From positions 1 through 18,835 of the forward strand of contig PLTL01000100.1 of assembly GCA_003164475.1 (NCBI GenBank): a stretch of 18,835 nucleotides of DNA, given 5' to 3'. Shown piece after piece: positions 1-7,492 of this stretch (its first letter is position 1; every line of letters starts with the position of its first letter). Source of the stretch: Candidatus Dormiibacterota bacterium. GTDB taxonomy: Bacteria; Chloroflexota; Dormibacteria; UBA8260; Bog-877. The notes beneath the pieces are model-generated. The model was not told the origin of the DNA. It made no database searches and saw nothing but the letters and a program-made list of their open reading frames with translations. Made by a program: the position numbers and the translations under genes.

Positions 1-89
1 GAACCTTGCACCCCGCCATTGACTCACATCGAGCATCCGTTTGTGGAGGACTTGCTCAGCAGTCTCCTAGGAAGGGCAGACCACCGACT

Positions 90-848
90 CTAATGCCGAG
101 CAGGAGGAGGGTTCGCCTCCCGCCGGCGCTGGCGGCGGCGAGTCCCGGAGGCCCGCCAGCAGACCTCGACGCTGCGCTGGATGTATTCGAGCGACCGGCG
201 CACGTTGATCGACGAGGACTCCCGCGTGTACCGGGTGGGGATGGCCACCTCCTGGATCCGGAAGCCCCCCAGCACCGCCGCCACCAGGATCTCGGTGTCG
301 AAGACGAAGTCGTCCGAGTACGACTCGAAGGGAATCGACTCCAGGAAGCGCCGACTGTACGCCTTCATCCCCGAGTGCATCTCGGTGAAGTGGGTGCCCA
401 GCAGCAGATTCTCGGCGACGGTGCTGAAGCGGTTGCCCCAGTAGCGGTAGAGGGGCATGCCGCCGGCCCGCGGGTCCCCGGTGCAGGCGAAGCGAGAGCC
501 GAAGGTGAAGTCGGCGACCCCGGCCACGATGGGGGCGACCAGCGCCGGCACCGCCGACGGGTCGTACTGGTAGTCCGGGTGAAGCAGGACGATCACCGTG
601 GCGCCCAGGTCGAGCGCCTCCCGGTAGCAGGTCTTCTGGTTGCCGCCGTAACCGCGGTTGCGGTCGTGGACCCTGACGTCGATGCCCAGCCGCCGGGCGA
701 GGTCGACGGTCCCGTCCGGCGAGGCGTCATCGACCAGCAGGAGGTGATCGGCGGTGCCGGCCGGCAGTGCGCCGACCGTCCGTTCCAGGGTGCCCTCAGC
801 TTTATAGGCGGGGAGGGTGACAACGGTGAAATGGCTGGCGGGTCCCAT
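90..848 (-). CDS. GT2 family glycosyltransferase (DPM1-like)
   Basis: A 252-aa family 2 glycosyltransferase, expected to move a sugar from a nucleotide donor to a lipid or glycan acceptor at the cytoplasmic membrane face. Visible GT-A motifs are the N-terminal strand with PAYKAEGTL (13-21), the nucleotide-binding DDASPDGT (40-47), a HPDYQYDP segment in the metal-binding position (90-97), GSRF (117-120), EMHSGMKAYSRR (156-167) and DDFVFDTEIL (179-188). This series is typical of dolichyl-phosphate-mannose-synthase-like GT2 enzymes. There is no C-terminal membrane anchor; the protein ends in an Arg-rich tail. The start is ATG with no clear Shine-Dalgarno. A truncated paralogue of its first ~60 codons lies at 3650-3841, and a broken COG4705 gene lies just upstream. 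Donor and acceptor cannot be read from the sequence. The fold call is secure; the substrate is unknown. Confidence 0.88.
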   Translation of the reverse strand: MGPASHFTVVTLPAYKAEGTLERTVGALPAGTADHLLLVDDASPDGTVDLARRLGIDVRVHDRNRGYGGNQKTCYREALDLGATVIVLLHPDYQYDPSAVPALVAPIVAGVADFTFGSRFACTGDPRAGGMPLYRYWGNRFSTVAENLLLGTHFTEMHSGMKAYSRRFLESIPFESYSDDFVFDTEILVAAVLGGFRIQEVAIPTRYTRESSSINVRRSLEYIQRSVEVCWRASGTRRRQRRREANPPPARH

Positions 849-935
849 CAGGACTGGAGATGATACCCGCCGGCGGCGACCGACCCGGCCCGCGTAGCCT
901 CAGGCCGCCACCTAATGGCCGCCTCGACCCGTCTC

Positions 936-1380
936 TCAGGCCGGCTCCCCGACTGGTTGACGCTCCCTCTCCTCCTCGACATCGAGCCGGGTCACCGAAA
1001 GGTATCCGACCAAGACGACGATGAGGACGGTCAAGCTCACGCTGCCGGTTCCTCGACCCCAGTTCAGGCCGCCGAGGATGTGGGGGACCCCCATCCAGTC
1101 CGCGAACGAGGCGCCCAGCGGCCGGGTGATGATGTACGCGAACCAGAACGCCACCACCGCGTTGAGAGGGGCGAGGCGGTGGGCGAGCGCGGGCACGGCG
1201 ATGACGACAGCGAAAAGGATCCCTAGACGCCAGGAAACCGCGGTGGAACGTGTACGCGGTGAGGTCGCCGGCTGCCGTGCCGAGGGCGAAGGTGGCACAC
1301 ACCGTGGCCCAGTACGAGAGCTCGCGCCGCAGCGTCGTGATGTGGTGAATCGAGAGCGTCCGCTCCGTCAGGTACCAGAC
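936..1380 (-). pseudogene. Broken copy of COG4705-type membrane protein gene
   Basis: This is a degraded second copy of the gene at 7493-8275. Translation in two frames gives WYLTERTLSIHHITTLRREL, then AGDLTAYTFH, and after a frame change LFAVVIAVPALAHRLAPLNA, FAYIITRPLGASFADWMGVP and a matching C-terminus. Comparison with the intact copy shows a single extra base near 1221-1226 (ccctagacg versus cccggacg), which breaks the frame. The homologous part starts at the Trp matching residue 121 of the intact 266-codon frame, so the first ~120 residues are missing. The break lies about 25 bp before the start of the plus-strand epimerase, so the gene was probably cut when that cassette arrived. It retains only about four of the membrane helices. 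It is very unlikely to make a working protein. Confidence 0.85.
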
Positions 1381-1404
1381 ATCCCATGGGACAATCGGCC
1401 TGAT

Positions 1405-2328
1405 ATGCGCGTGCTGGTCACCGGAAGCAGCGGGTTCCTCGGGCAGCAGGTGGCCACGCATCTGGCCTCGGACACCAAGATCGAGGTGGTGGGGTTCGAC
1501 CTCAAGACGCGGACCGACGTCGGCGTCGCCACGATCGTGGGAGACCTTTGCGACCCGGCGACCCTAAGGCGGGCCTGCGATGGTGTCGACGTCGTGGTCC
1601 ATTTCGGTGCGGTCGGCGACGTCGATGTGGCCACGAGCGACCCCGACCTCGCCCAGAGAACCAACGTTCTGGGTACGCGATACATCGCCGAGGCGGCTGT
1701 CGCCGCCGGGGCGCGGGTCGTCTACGCATCGACGTGGGAGGTGTACGGGCCGGTCCAATACGAGCCGGTGGATGAGGACCATCCGTGCGCGCCACACCAC
1801 GTCTATGCAAGAACCAAGCTTGCCGGCGAAGAGGAGCTGCGCGAAGCCCATCGGCGCGACGGCCTCCCCGTAGTCATCCTGCGTCTCGGCACCGCGTACG
1901 GACCGGGCATGAGGCCGAACACCGTCTTCCGCCGCTTCGCGGACGCGGCCCGGCGGGGAGACACGCTGACGGTGCAGGGAACCGGCCATCAGTGGCGACA
2001 GTTCACCCACACCTCGGACATCGCCCGTGCGGTGAATCTCGTGGTGGGCTCTGGCCTCGCGTATAGCACGGTCAACGTCGTTGCCGAGGAGACGGTGACC
2101 ATACGTCAGCTTGCCGAGACCGTATCCTCCCGCTATGGGGGAGCGGTGAGCTTCGGCCCCGAGCGCCCCGGCGATCCGCCATCCGCGCTGATCACCTCGG
2201 CCAAAGCGGCAGAGCTCCTCGGCTGGCGGGCATTGGTCGGGTTTTCGGATGGGTTGGCTGACCTGCTCGAGGAGTTTGACCGCGAGCACGGATGGGCGAC
2301 TACCGGCGCGGAACAGCACCCACGCTGA
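1405..2328 (+). CDS. NAD(P)-dependent sugar epimerase/dehydratase (extended SDR)
   Basis: A 307-aa extended short-chain dehydrogenase/reductase acting on nucleotide sugars (epimerase or 4,6-dehydratase class). The Rossmann motif GSSGFLG is at 7-13, right after the first beta strand. HFGAVGDVD (66-74) follows the usual H-x-A-A position, AST is at 108-110 and the catalytic YARTK pair is Tyr134/Lys138. RLGTAYGPGM and WRQFTHTSDIARA are the usual substrate and C-terminal motifs. The ATG at 1405 places the Rossmann strand at residue 2, as in the family. The frame stays open upstream to 1021, but that part is antisense to the broken COG4705 gene and is not protein-like. No clear Shine-Dalgarno is seen. 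It is convergent with the GT4 fragment and overlaps its end by 29 bp. Substrate specificity is not resolvable. Confidence 0.88.
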   Translation: MRVLVTGSSGFLGQQVATHLASDTKIEVVGFDLKTRTDVGVATIVGDLCDPATLRRACDGVDVVVHFGAVGDVDVATSDPDLAQRTNVLGTRYIAEAAVAAGARVVYASTWEVYGPVQYEPVDEDHPCAPHHVYARTKLAGEEELREAHRRDGLPVVILRLGTAYGPGMRPNTVFRRFADAARRGDTLTVQGTGHQWRQFTHTSDIARAVNLVVGSGLAYSTVNVVAEETVTIRQLAETVSSRYGGAVSFGPERPGDPPSALITSAKAAELLGWRALVGFSDGLADLLEEFDREHGWATTGAEQHPR

Positions 2329-2959
2329 TGGGAGGGTCAGGCGCTTGTCGTCGCCGGTGGGTGAGAGCGACGGCCGACTGGGGTCGAGTGCCAAGGGCGA
2401 CGTGGCGCATCAGCTCGGCGGTGCTTCCAACGAGTTGGGCCCGGTCATAGGGTCGGACCGCTCTGGCGGCTGCGGCGCCCATTGCCCGCAGCGTCGCCGC
2501 GGGTGTCAGAGCCACCGTCGACAACGCCTCGGTCATCGAACGGAGGTCTGAGGGCTCGCAGAGCCAGCCGGTGACGCCTGGCTCCACCAGGTCGGGGAGG
2601 TCACCTACCCGGGTGCCGAGCAGCGGGAGCCCGTGGACCATCGCCTCGATGGCCACGGCCGGGAAGGCCTCGGTCTCCGAGCAGTACACGGCCACGTCGG
2701 CGGCTCGCCACCACCACTCCAGATCCAGCCAGCCCGCGCGTGGGGAGATCGCGACATCCGCGTCGCTGCTCGTCAACCCGGATGACGTCCTACGAAGATC
2801 GTTGTCTGCCGCCAAGTCCTCGGTCCGGTCACCGTGGGGGAACGGCCGGAGCTCGAGTTCGTCCAGATGGCAGCCACCGAGTGAGCATGCCCGCTCGGCG
2901 CGGCCTTGATCCTGGCTCAGCATCGATGAGCCCTCTGCCCGCTCGAACCAGCTGAACAT
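2300..2959 (-). pseudogene. C-terminal fragment of a GT4 glycosyltransferase
   Basis: An open frame of 219 codons whose second half is clearly the donor-binding half of a GT-B family 4 glycosyltransferase. Residues ~77-90 (GWLDLEWWWRAADVAVY) lead into an E-x7-E motif at Glu97/Glu105, followed by AMVHGLPLLGTRVGDLPDLV and GVTGWLCEPSDL. A complete GT4 has about 350-400 residues and an N-terminal acceptor domain. Here only ~75 unrecognised residues precede the donor half, so most of the N-terminal domain is absent. The opening VGMFSW resembles GT4 N-termini, so an internal deletion is possible. It overlaps the 3' end of the PIG-L frame by 131 bp and the epimerase end by 29 bp. It could be translated from ATG 2959, but activity is unlikely. 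Confidence 0.6.
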
Positions 2960-3632
2960 ACCGACTCGGATTCGGCGGCAAGTAATCGGCCGCCCAGGTC
3001 CACGCCCCGTGCCGTTGGTAGAGATCGCGAATCTGGAGGTACATGTCCAGGTCCACGTTCAACTCGACAGAGGGGAGCTTCGAAATGGGGCGTTCGGGAT
3101 AGTGGTCAGCGCGCAGACGCACCCCCTGCTCGATCTGCCACGCCGCGGAAAACCCTTCCCAGGCCCAGACCGAACACCCATGGCGCTGCGCCAATTGCAT
3201 GACCGCGTGGTTCACCTGGACATGCTCCTCGTGTCCATACTCGCCCCACGGGTTGTGCGCGAAGACGGTGGCGCCTTCGTGCATGTAGCTTTCGAGCATC
3301 CTGCACATGCTTGTGAAGTTCGTACGGTATCGCTCCGCGCAGTCCTTGGGACACGACTCCATCAACGAGACGCCGTACCCGATGGGTCTTCTACGCAGAA
3401 GGTCTGACTGTTGGTGAACGCCAGCGGTTTGGAGAGGCAGGGTTTCTAGGCTATTGAGGGGATAGCCCGCTATGGCTCGTGCCCTCGCCGCAGCCAGATC
3501 CGTGTTGACGGCGTGCCCGGGAAGGACCATGACGATCCTGTGGGCGAAGGGGAGCGCTGCTCCGAGCCAGAGGACCTCATCGTCAGGGTGCGCGACGACA
3601 ACGACGACGTCACCTGCAAAGGGGAAGCTCAT
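2829..3632 (-). CDS. PIG-L family zinc-dependent deacetylase
   Basis: A PIG-L/LmbE-type deacetylase, 267 aa from the chosen start, expected to remove an N-acetyl group from an amino-sugar substrate (LmbE/MshB-like fold). The metal and catalytic motif AHPDDE is at 14-19, and a second metal-site segment, NPWGEYGHEEHVQVNH, is at 127-142 with His134/His137. ATG 3632 is preferred over the in-frame TTG at 3653 because GGAGGTGG lies just upstream of it. The last ~42 residues are Arg/Pro-rich and overlap the GT4 fragment in another frame, so the true C-terminus may be near residue 225-235 or the end may be frameshifted. Its 5' side abuts the truncated GT2. It probably modifies a sugar in the same glycan pathway as its neighbours; the substrate is inferred only. 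Confidence 0.82.
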   Translation of the reverse strand: MSFPFAGDVVVVVAHPDDEVLWLGAALPFAHRIVMVLPGHAVNTDLAAARARAIAGYPLNSLETLPLQTAGVHQQSDLLRRRPIGYGVSLMESCPKDCAERYRTNFTSMCRMLESYMHEGATVFAHNPWGEYGHEEHVQVNHAVMQLAQRHGCSVWAWEGFSAAWQIEQGVRLRADHYPERPISKLPSVELNVDLDMYLQIRDLYQRHGAWTWAADYLPPNPSRYVQLVRAGRGLIDAEPGSRPRRAGMLTRWLPSGRTRAPAVPPR

Positions 3633-3649
3633 TCCACCTCCAAGCCGGG

Positions 3650-3841
3650 TCAATGCCCGCGGACCCGGACGTCGATGCCCAGCCGGCGGGCGAGGTCGAC
3701 CGTCCCATCGGGCGAGGCGTCATCAACCAGCAGGAGGTGCTCGGCGCTGCCGGCGGGCAGGGCTCCGACCGTCCGCTTGAGGGTGCCCTCCGCCTTGTAA
3801 GCGGGGAAGGTGACGACCGTGAAATGGCTGGCCGGGCGCAT
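3650..3841 (-). pseudogene. Truncated GT2 glycosyltransferase (N-terminal duplicate)
   Basis: A remnant of the first ~60 codons of a paralogue of the 90-848 GT2. It reads MRPASHFTVVTFPAYKAEG, then ALPAGSAEHLLLVDDASPDG and RRLGIDVRV, then leaves homology and stops after three more residues. The catalytic second half is absent. At DNA level it matches about 662-850 closely but with scattered substitutions, mostly at third positions, so the duplication is not recent. The break is immediately followed on the minus strand by the Shine-Dalgarno and ATG of the PIG-L gene. The lost GT2 3' part was therefore replaced by the PIG-L end of the cassette. It is non-functional as a transferase. Confidence 0.85.
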
Positions 3842-4191
3842 CAGGATTCTGGATGATAGCCGCTCCGACCTCCCCGCCCTCGGGCTGGCGAGGCGGGGAA
3901 AAAGCACCTCAGGCCCCGCAGGCCTATACCTCCATCCTCTGGTCCGCCTGGGGCTGCCCTCCCGTCACCGGGCTGAGGAAGCCCTCCATGGACGCCTGGA
4001 AGCCGGGCTCGGTCCCATAGGCCAGCGGGCCGAGGATGATCACCGGCCCCCACAGACCTGGACGAGGCCACCGCGCACCCCTTCGACGAGGTCCGCCCGC
4101 ATCCGAGTCCGTTCCTGATGTCTGCAGAGCGTTCATGACGCAGTCCAGCGTCATGGTTCGGCGCCCGGCCGAACGAGGGGCTCGGCCGGGA
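3842..4191. other. Gap without a confident gene; one hairpin
   Basis: This stretch lies between the GT2 fragment and the IS1380 remnant. For the first ~25 bp it still resembles the sequence upstream of the intact GT2 (gatgata-like). A minus-strand frame ending at about 3924 reads GPVIILGPLAYGTEPGFQAS and then FLSPVTGGQPQADQRMEV before its stop. It looks protein-like but was not recognised and has no good start. It may be the tail of another broken gene. Nothing else convincing was seen. Confidence 0.4.
3871..3899. repeat. GC-rich hairpin
   Basis: TCCCCGCC(C)TCG pairs with CGAGGCGGGGA around a short GGCTGG loop, giving an 11-bp stem with one bulged C. A run of A follows on the plus strand. 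On the minus strand the T run would precede the stem, so it is not a standard terminator in either direction. It lies about 30 bp upstream of the truncated GT2 start. Confidence 0.45.
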
Positions 4192-4496
4192 CCCGCCGGC
4201 CCGCAAGAAGATCCCCACGGTCAGGCCGCGGCCACCCAGTGCCCCAGCACCTTCGCCGCGAAGGACGACAACGTCGCTGATCCACTTCGCCCCCCCAGCA
4301 GGGCGGCCCACACCGCCGATCCCTTCAGCCCGACGTTGGCGTGTCCCGGCACCTCACCAAGGTTCACCCTCTCTCGGAGCAGCTCCCCGAGCCCCAGGCG
4401 GCGCATCAAGGTCGCGGGGAGCAGCAAGCCAGCGTCGGCCACCAGATGCTCGTCGTCAAAGCGAGGCGCGGATGGTGTCGAGACTGTGGGATGCTT
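4192..4496 (-). pseudogene. IS1380-type transposase remnant (N-terminus, frameshifted)
   Basis: The opening region of an IS1380-family DDE transposase. After a stop codon the frame reads PRFDDEHLVADAGLLLPATL, LGLGELLRERVNLG and NVGLKGSAVWAALLGG. Homology then moves to a second frame with WISDVVVLR, briefly back to the first with KVLGHWVAA, then to the second again with TVGIFLRA. This follows the order known for the family: FDD..LV..AGL, LATRLGL-type, GLK...., LAGG..IDD...LR, VLG..V.APST.GTFLR. At least three indels are therefore present. Everything after about the first 100 residues, including the catalytic acidic residues, is missing, and no terminal inverted repeats were found. It is a dead element fragment and marks past transposition at this rearranged site. 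Confidence 0.72.
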
Positions 4497-4882
4497 TCAC
4501 CTGGCGGGTGCTCGTGCTGAGACGTTGGTCTTCTGAAATCCATTGTTCCAGTTGCAGGTTAAGCACCCCTCTCATGCTGTCAGCCCCGTTGCTGATCGGC
4601 GTTTCCGGGTTAGCATCCGGCGATGCCGCACCGCTACGAGCTCGATGGAGCTCGTGCGCTTGCCATGCTGTAGCGAACGGGAACTGACGAGGGCTCGCTC
4701 ACACGGGTACCTGGCGAACTCCCCGACGGCGGGTGTTCCGAACGGAGCCCACGGTGTCCGAGTCGAAGAGGTACCAGAATCGAGTGCGATCCGTCCAGAC
4801 TCTGTCAGACCGTGTGGCGAAAGGCGCTCGCCGAGACGGGCGAGCTCACGGCGTCGTCGGGCGGTCACCCCTGGTGGCATAA
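4497..4882. other. Gap between IS remnant and membrane protein
   Basis: No confident gene. Two minor items were noted. A 16-codon plus-strand frame at 4623-4673 starts like a family 3 acyltransferase and then stops. A 42-codon basic frame starting at GTG 4754, with GGAG six bases upstream, is in phase with the downstream membrane protein and is separated from it only by TAA at 4880-4882. No promoter could be called. Confidence 0.4.
4623..4673 (+). pseudogene. Possible acyltransferase-3 N-terminal scrap
   Basis: ATG opens a frame reading MPHRYELDGARALAML followed at once by TAG. The order L-D-G-x-R-A-L-A is the classical beginning of OafA/YrhL acyltransferases, where it leads into the first membrane helix and the catalytic His. 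Nothing after the stop continues the homology in any frame. It may be a leftover of a deleted gene, or chance. Confidence 0.22.
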
Positions 4883-6517
4883 TTGGCAAACCATCCCTCA
4901 GCCGCGCCTTCTGATGGGCGGAGAGGGTCGCCGCACAGGAGGGGGGCCACGACCCAGTCCGAGCCCCAAACGCGCGTGATCGCGACCACGCGAGTGCTCT
5001 GGACCCACCCACTGCGGTGGTTGATCGCGAACCCCACCCCTGCAACGGTCATGGGTCTATCGCTGATCGCGGCGGGTCTCCAGGTCCTGGTAATCACTCG
5101 ACCGAACATGCTTCTCTCAGGCGGCACGTACGACACGGCCTTGTATCTTGGTAGCGCGATTAAGTTCGTGCACGGCGTAATGCCGTATCGGGATTTCGCG
5201 CTGCTTCAGCCTCCCGGGTTGGTATTGGCGCTAACACCGTATGCGCTTCTATCCCTCGCCGTCGGGAGTCGCGGGGCGCTCATGGTCCTCACCGCCTGCA
5301 CTCCAGTGCTCGCCGCTGCCAATGTGGCCCTCGTCGGCCGGCTTGTCTCTCCCCGCGGCTGGCGGGCAGCTCTCGCAGCCTGCGGTCTTATGGCCGTCTA
5401 TCCGGCCACATACGAGGCCCTCCTCGATGGAATGCTCGAGCCTCTCATGGTTCTCTTCTGCCTGATCGGAGCCCTGTTGGTCTTCGACCGTGGCGGCTGG
5501 TCGCACCGCTGGCGGCTAGCGGCAGGTGGCGTCGCATTCGGCTTCGCCACCTCGATCCTAGTGGCTGCTGTGCTGCCAGCTAGTGTAGTGGCCTTGCTCA
5601 GCATCGGACAGCTTCGACGCCGCTTTCTCCCGTTTGTCGGGGGTGGCATCGCCGGTGTTCTCATCCCCGTCATCCCATTCCTAGCGGTGGGTCCCGGTCC
5701 TTTCCTCCACGACACCATCATTACCCAGCTTGCTAGGGCACAAGGGGCAGTGCGCAGCCCGGCGTACGACGTGTTCATGTACCTGGCCTTCAGGCCAGGG
5801 GCAGGCGCTACACCTCATCGCTTGGCGTTCAGTTCGGCGGCTGTTGCTGTGCTCGTCGGCGTGGTCCTCGTGGGATTCATTGCCACCCGCCACCGCCTGA
5901 TGCCTGTGGAGTGGTTCGCCATAGGGTCTGCTCTCACCCTGGGCGCAGCTCAGTTCGCGATCGCCATCTACTATGAGCACTTCCCGGCGATGCTGATCCC
6001 GTATCCGGCCATGCTGCTAGGCTTCGCGGTGGGCAGAATCAGTCCTCGCTGGGCACCCCGCTTGATCCCCTCGTTAGTCGCCCTCGGAGTTGCCGCGCTG
6101 GTGATCACTCAAAGCGCTGGATTCGCCACAGACGCTGCCGTTGACTACGGCCCATCCGTCGACGCTATCATCCCCCCTAACGGTTGCTCGTCCGGCCTGA
6201 CGGTGATTCCGTACGACGCAACAGAGCAGATGTTGGTGCAAGCCGACAGGATCTGGTCCTCTTTTCCCGGCTGCACGGCGCTGAACGACCCGGTTGCGCA
6301 GCAACTCGTCGATGTCCATTGGGGCGTAGACGCACCCGCTGACTTTCTGAGGTCCCTCACCCACACGAACTACCTGGTGACCGACATGCCCCTTAGCTCG
6401 CCGAGCTGGGTGAACCCGCCGTTCCCTGCTCTGGTTGCCTACATCCACGACGACTTCAGGCCCCACCAGTCGGGGCCGCTCACGATCTACGTTCGGAATG
6501 GATTCCCGGTCGCCTGA
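4883..6517 (+). CDS. Polytopic membrane protein, GT-C glycosyltransferase-like
   Basis: A membrane protein of up to 544 aa with about ten hydrophobic helices (the first at ~54-72) and a C-terminal extracytoplasmic part from ~430. The first loop carries GGTYDTALYLG with Asp84, then GVMPYRDFALLQPPG (98-112). An acidic residue in loop 1 followed by PYRDF..QPPG is characteristic of GT-C enzymes, which use polyprenyl-phosphate sugars on the outer membrane face. The start is uncertain. TTG 4883 directly follows an in-frame TAA, the first ~30 residues look non-coding, and GTG 4976 would give 513 aa. AGGAGGGG at ~4937-4944 has no start at a suitable distance. The IS remnant lies upstream and a secreted protein gene follows in the same direction. 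The GT-C fold is inferred from topology and the motif; the donor is unknown. Confidence 0.75.
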   Translation: MANHPSAAPSDGRRGSPHRRGATTQSEPQTRVIATTRVLWTHPLRWLIANPTPATVMGLSLIAAGLQVLVITRPNMLLSGGTYDTALYLGSAIKFVHGVMPYRDFALLQPPGLVLALTPYALLSLAVGSRGALMVLTACTPVLAAANVALVGRLVSPRGWRAALAACGLMAVYPATYEALLDGMLEPLMVLFCLIGALLVFDRGGWSHRWRLAAGGVAFGFATSILVAAVLPASVVALLSIGQLRRRFLPFVGGGIAGVLIPVIPFLAVGPGPFLHDTIITQLARAQGAVRSPAYDVFMYLAFRPGAGATPHRLAFSSAAVAVLVGVVLVGFIATRHRLMPVEWFAIGSALTLGAAQFAIAIYYEHFPAMLIPYPAMLLGFAVGRISPRWAPRLIPSLVALGVAALVITQSAGFATDAAVDYGPSVDAIIPPNGCSSGLTVIPYDATEQMLVQADRIWSSFPGCTALNDPVAQQLVDVHWGVDAPADFLRSLTHTNYLVTDMPLSSPSWVNPPFPALVAYIHDDFRPHQSGPLTIYVRNGFPVA

Positions 6518-6645
6518 ACCTTGGCCCGGGATTCACCGATCGGTAATCAGTAGGGCCCGCGGTGGAGGCTCGGACTGAGGTAAGCGCCGCCAAGTGGCAG
6601 CGGCCGACGCAGGGTAGCGACGGAGTGCGCCTTCGATCACTTCCG

Positions 6646-6659
6646 ATGGCCGCGGCCAT
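6646..6659. repeat. 14-bp perfect palindrome
   Basis: ATGGCCGCGGCCAT is a perfect palindrome about 65 bp upstream of the secreted protein gene. It could be an operator or just GC-rich chance. A purine-rich GGAAGGAGGAGA lies at ~6687-6698, but it is too far (about 25 bp) from ATG 6724 to serve that start well. Confidence 0.25.
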
Positions 6660-6723
6660 GTCATCGGCGGACTCGGCGACGACGCGGGAAGGAGGAGACA
6701 GCAGGGTGTAACTCAGCGACCGT

Positions 6724-7428
6724 ATGCCGACCTCAACAGGGGGCCCGCTACGCCGCCCCCCGCGGGGAACGGGGGCCCCCGGGGCGCGGTGGTGGCGCCG
6801 GCATCCCTGGCCCGGCCTCCTCGCCGGCCTGGCCGCCGTGGCGCTGCTCGCCATTGGGGCTGTCGTCGGTTATGCCCCGGGGGCGCTCCCGGACACCCGC
6901 GGCTGCCACGGCGGCCGTATCACCATCGGCGACCGTCACCGCCAGCCCGGCTGCCGGGGCCACCCAGGCGCTCACAGCCCCCGACGGCGCTCCGAGCTCG
7001 ACCCCCCTGCGGCCCCGACCGCGACGCCATCGGCCGGAGCGCTCGTCTTCCAGACGCTGGGATCCGTGGACTGCGAGTTCGCCGGAGCGACCATCCCCTC
7101 CTGCGAGACGGTCGATGTGGCGTACTTCGCGGACCCCGACGCCAGCAGCCAGTCCCAGGACAGCGCCGTCGTCACCTTTGCGAACTCGGCGGTCACGATC
7201 GGCACGAACGCCAACGGCGCCAGTCAAACGACAGTGCTCGAATCCACGCAGACACAGGGTCTGCATGCCGTCCTGCTGGGGGAGATCTGGTACCCCGCGG
7301 CTGGGACATGTCCGCACACCGTCGCCGTGACCGGCTCTCGGGATGGACGCACCGGGAGCTGGAGCGGCGGCTTTCAGGTCGGTGCGCAGGCCAACTCCAC
7401 CCTCAGCGCGTCACTATCCGCGAGCTGA
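6724..7428 (+). CDS. Anchored secreted protein of unknown function, with two compensating frameshifts
   Basis: A 234-codon frame. A short basic N-terminus (..ARWWRRHPW..) precedes one hydrophobic segment, LLAGLAAVALLAIGAVVG (~32-49), acting as an uncleaved signal anchor. A linker and an extracytoplasmic domain with three cysteines (CEF.., SCET.., TCPH..) follow, ending ..TLSASLSAS. No family was recognised. In the annotated frame, residues ~55-95 are Arg/His/Gly-rich and unnatural. In the +1 frame the same DNA encodes TPAAATAAVSPSATVTASPA and ALTAPDGAPSSTP, a typical Ala/Pro/Thr/Ser wall-spanning linker. Two opposite indels, near 6880-6897 (a CCCCGGGGG run) and 7002-7007 (a C6 run), would restore one smooth protein. 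They may be sequencing errors or real lesions. It lies co-directional with and 206 bp after the GT-C-like gene. Confidence 0.65.
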   Translation: MPTSTGGPLRRPPRGTGAPGARWWRRHPWPGLLAGLAAVALLAIGAVVGYAPGALPDTRGCHGGRITIGDRHRQPGCRGHPGAHSPRRRSELDPPAAPTATPSAGALVFQTLGSVDCEFAGATIPSCETVDVAYFADPDASSQSQDSAVVTFANSAVTIGTNANGASQTTVLESTQTQGLHAVLLGEIWYPAAGTCPHTVAVTGSRDGRTGSWSGGFQVGAQANSTLSASLSAS

Positions 7429-7492
7429 CTCCCACCTGGTCCCCCCCGGCCGCACCTCGACCGCGCCGAGGCACGACCGCAGCACCCGCGCC

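Noticed and set aside
1021..1404. Upstream in-frame extension of the epimerase
   Set aside because: It is antisense to the broken COG4705 gene, has no family homology by eye, and would put the Rossmann motif at residue ~135.
3871..3899. Hairpin followed by A run as a rho-independent terminator
   Set aside because: No T run follows the stem on either strand, and no gene end lies at a suitable distance.
3841..4311. 156-codon minus-strand frame across the IS remnant as a real gene
   Set aside because: Only its first ~35 residues match the transposase, after a frame switch; the rest is Gly/Arg-rich shadow-like sequence.
4572..5045. 157-codon minus-strand frame upstream of the GT-C-like gene
   Set aside because: It has Ser/Arg/Thr-rich composition, no motif, and partial overlap with the start of the well-supported plus-strand gene.
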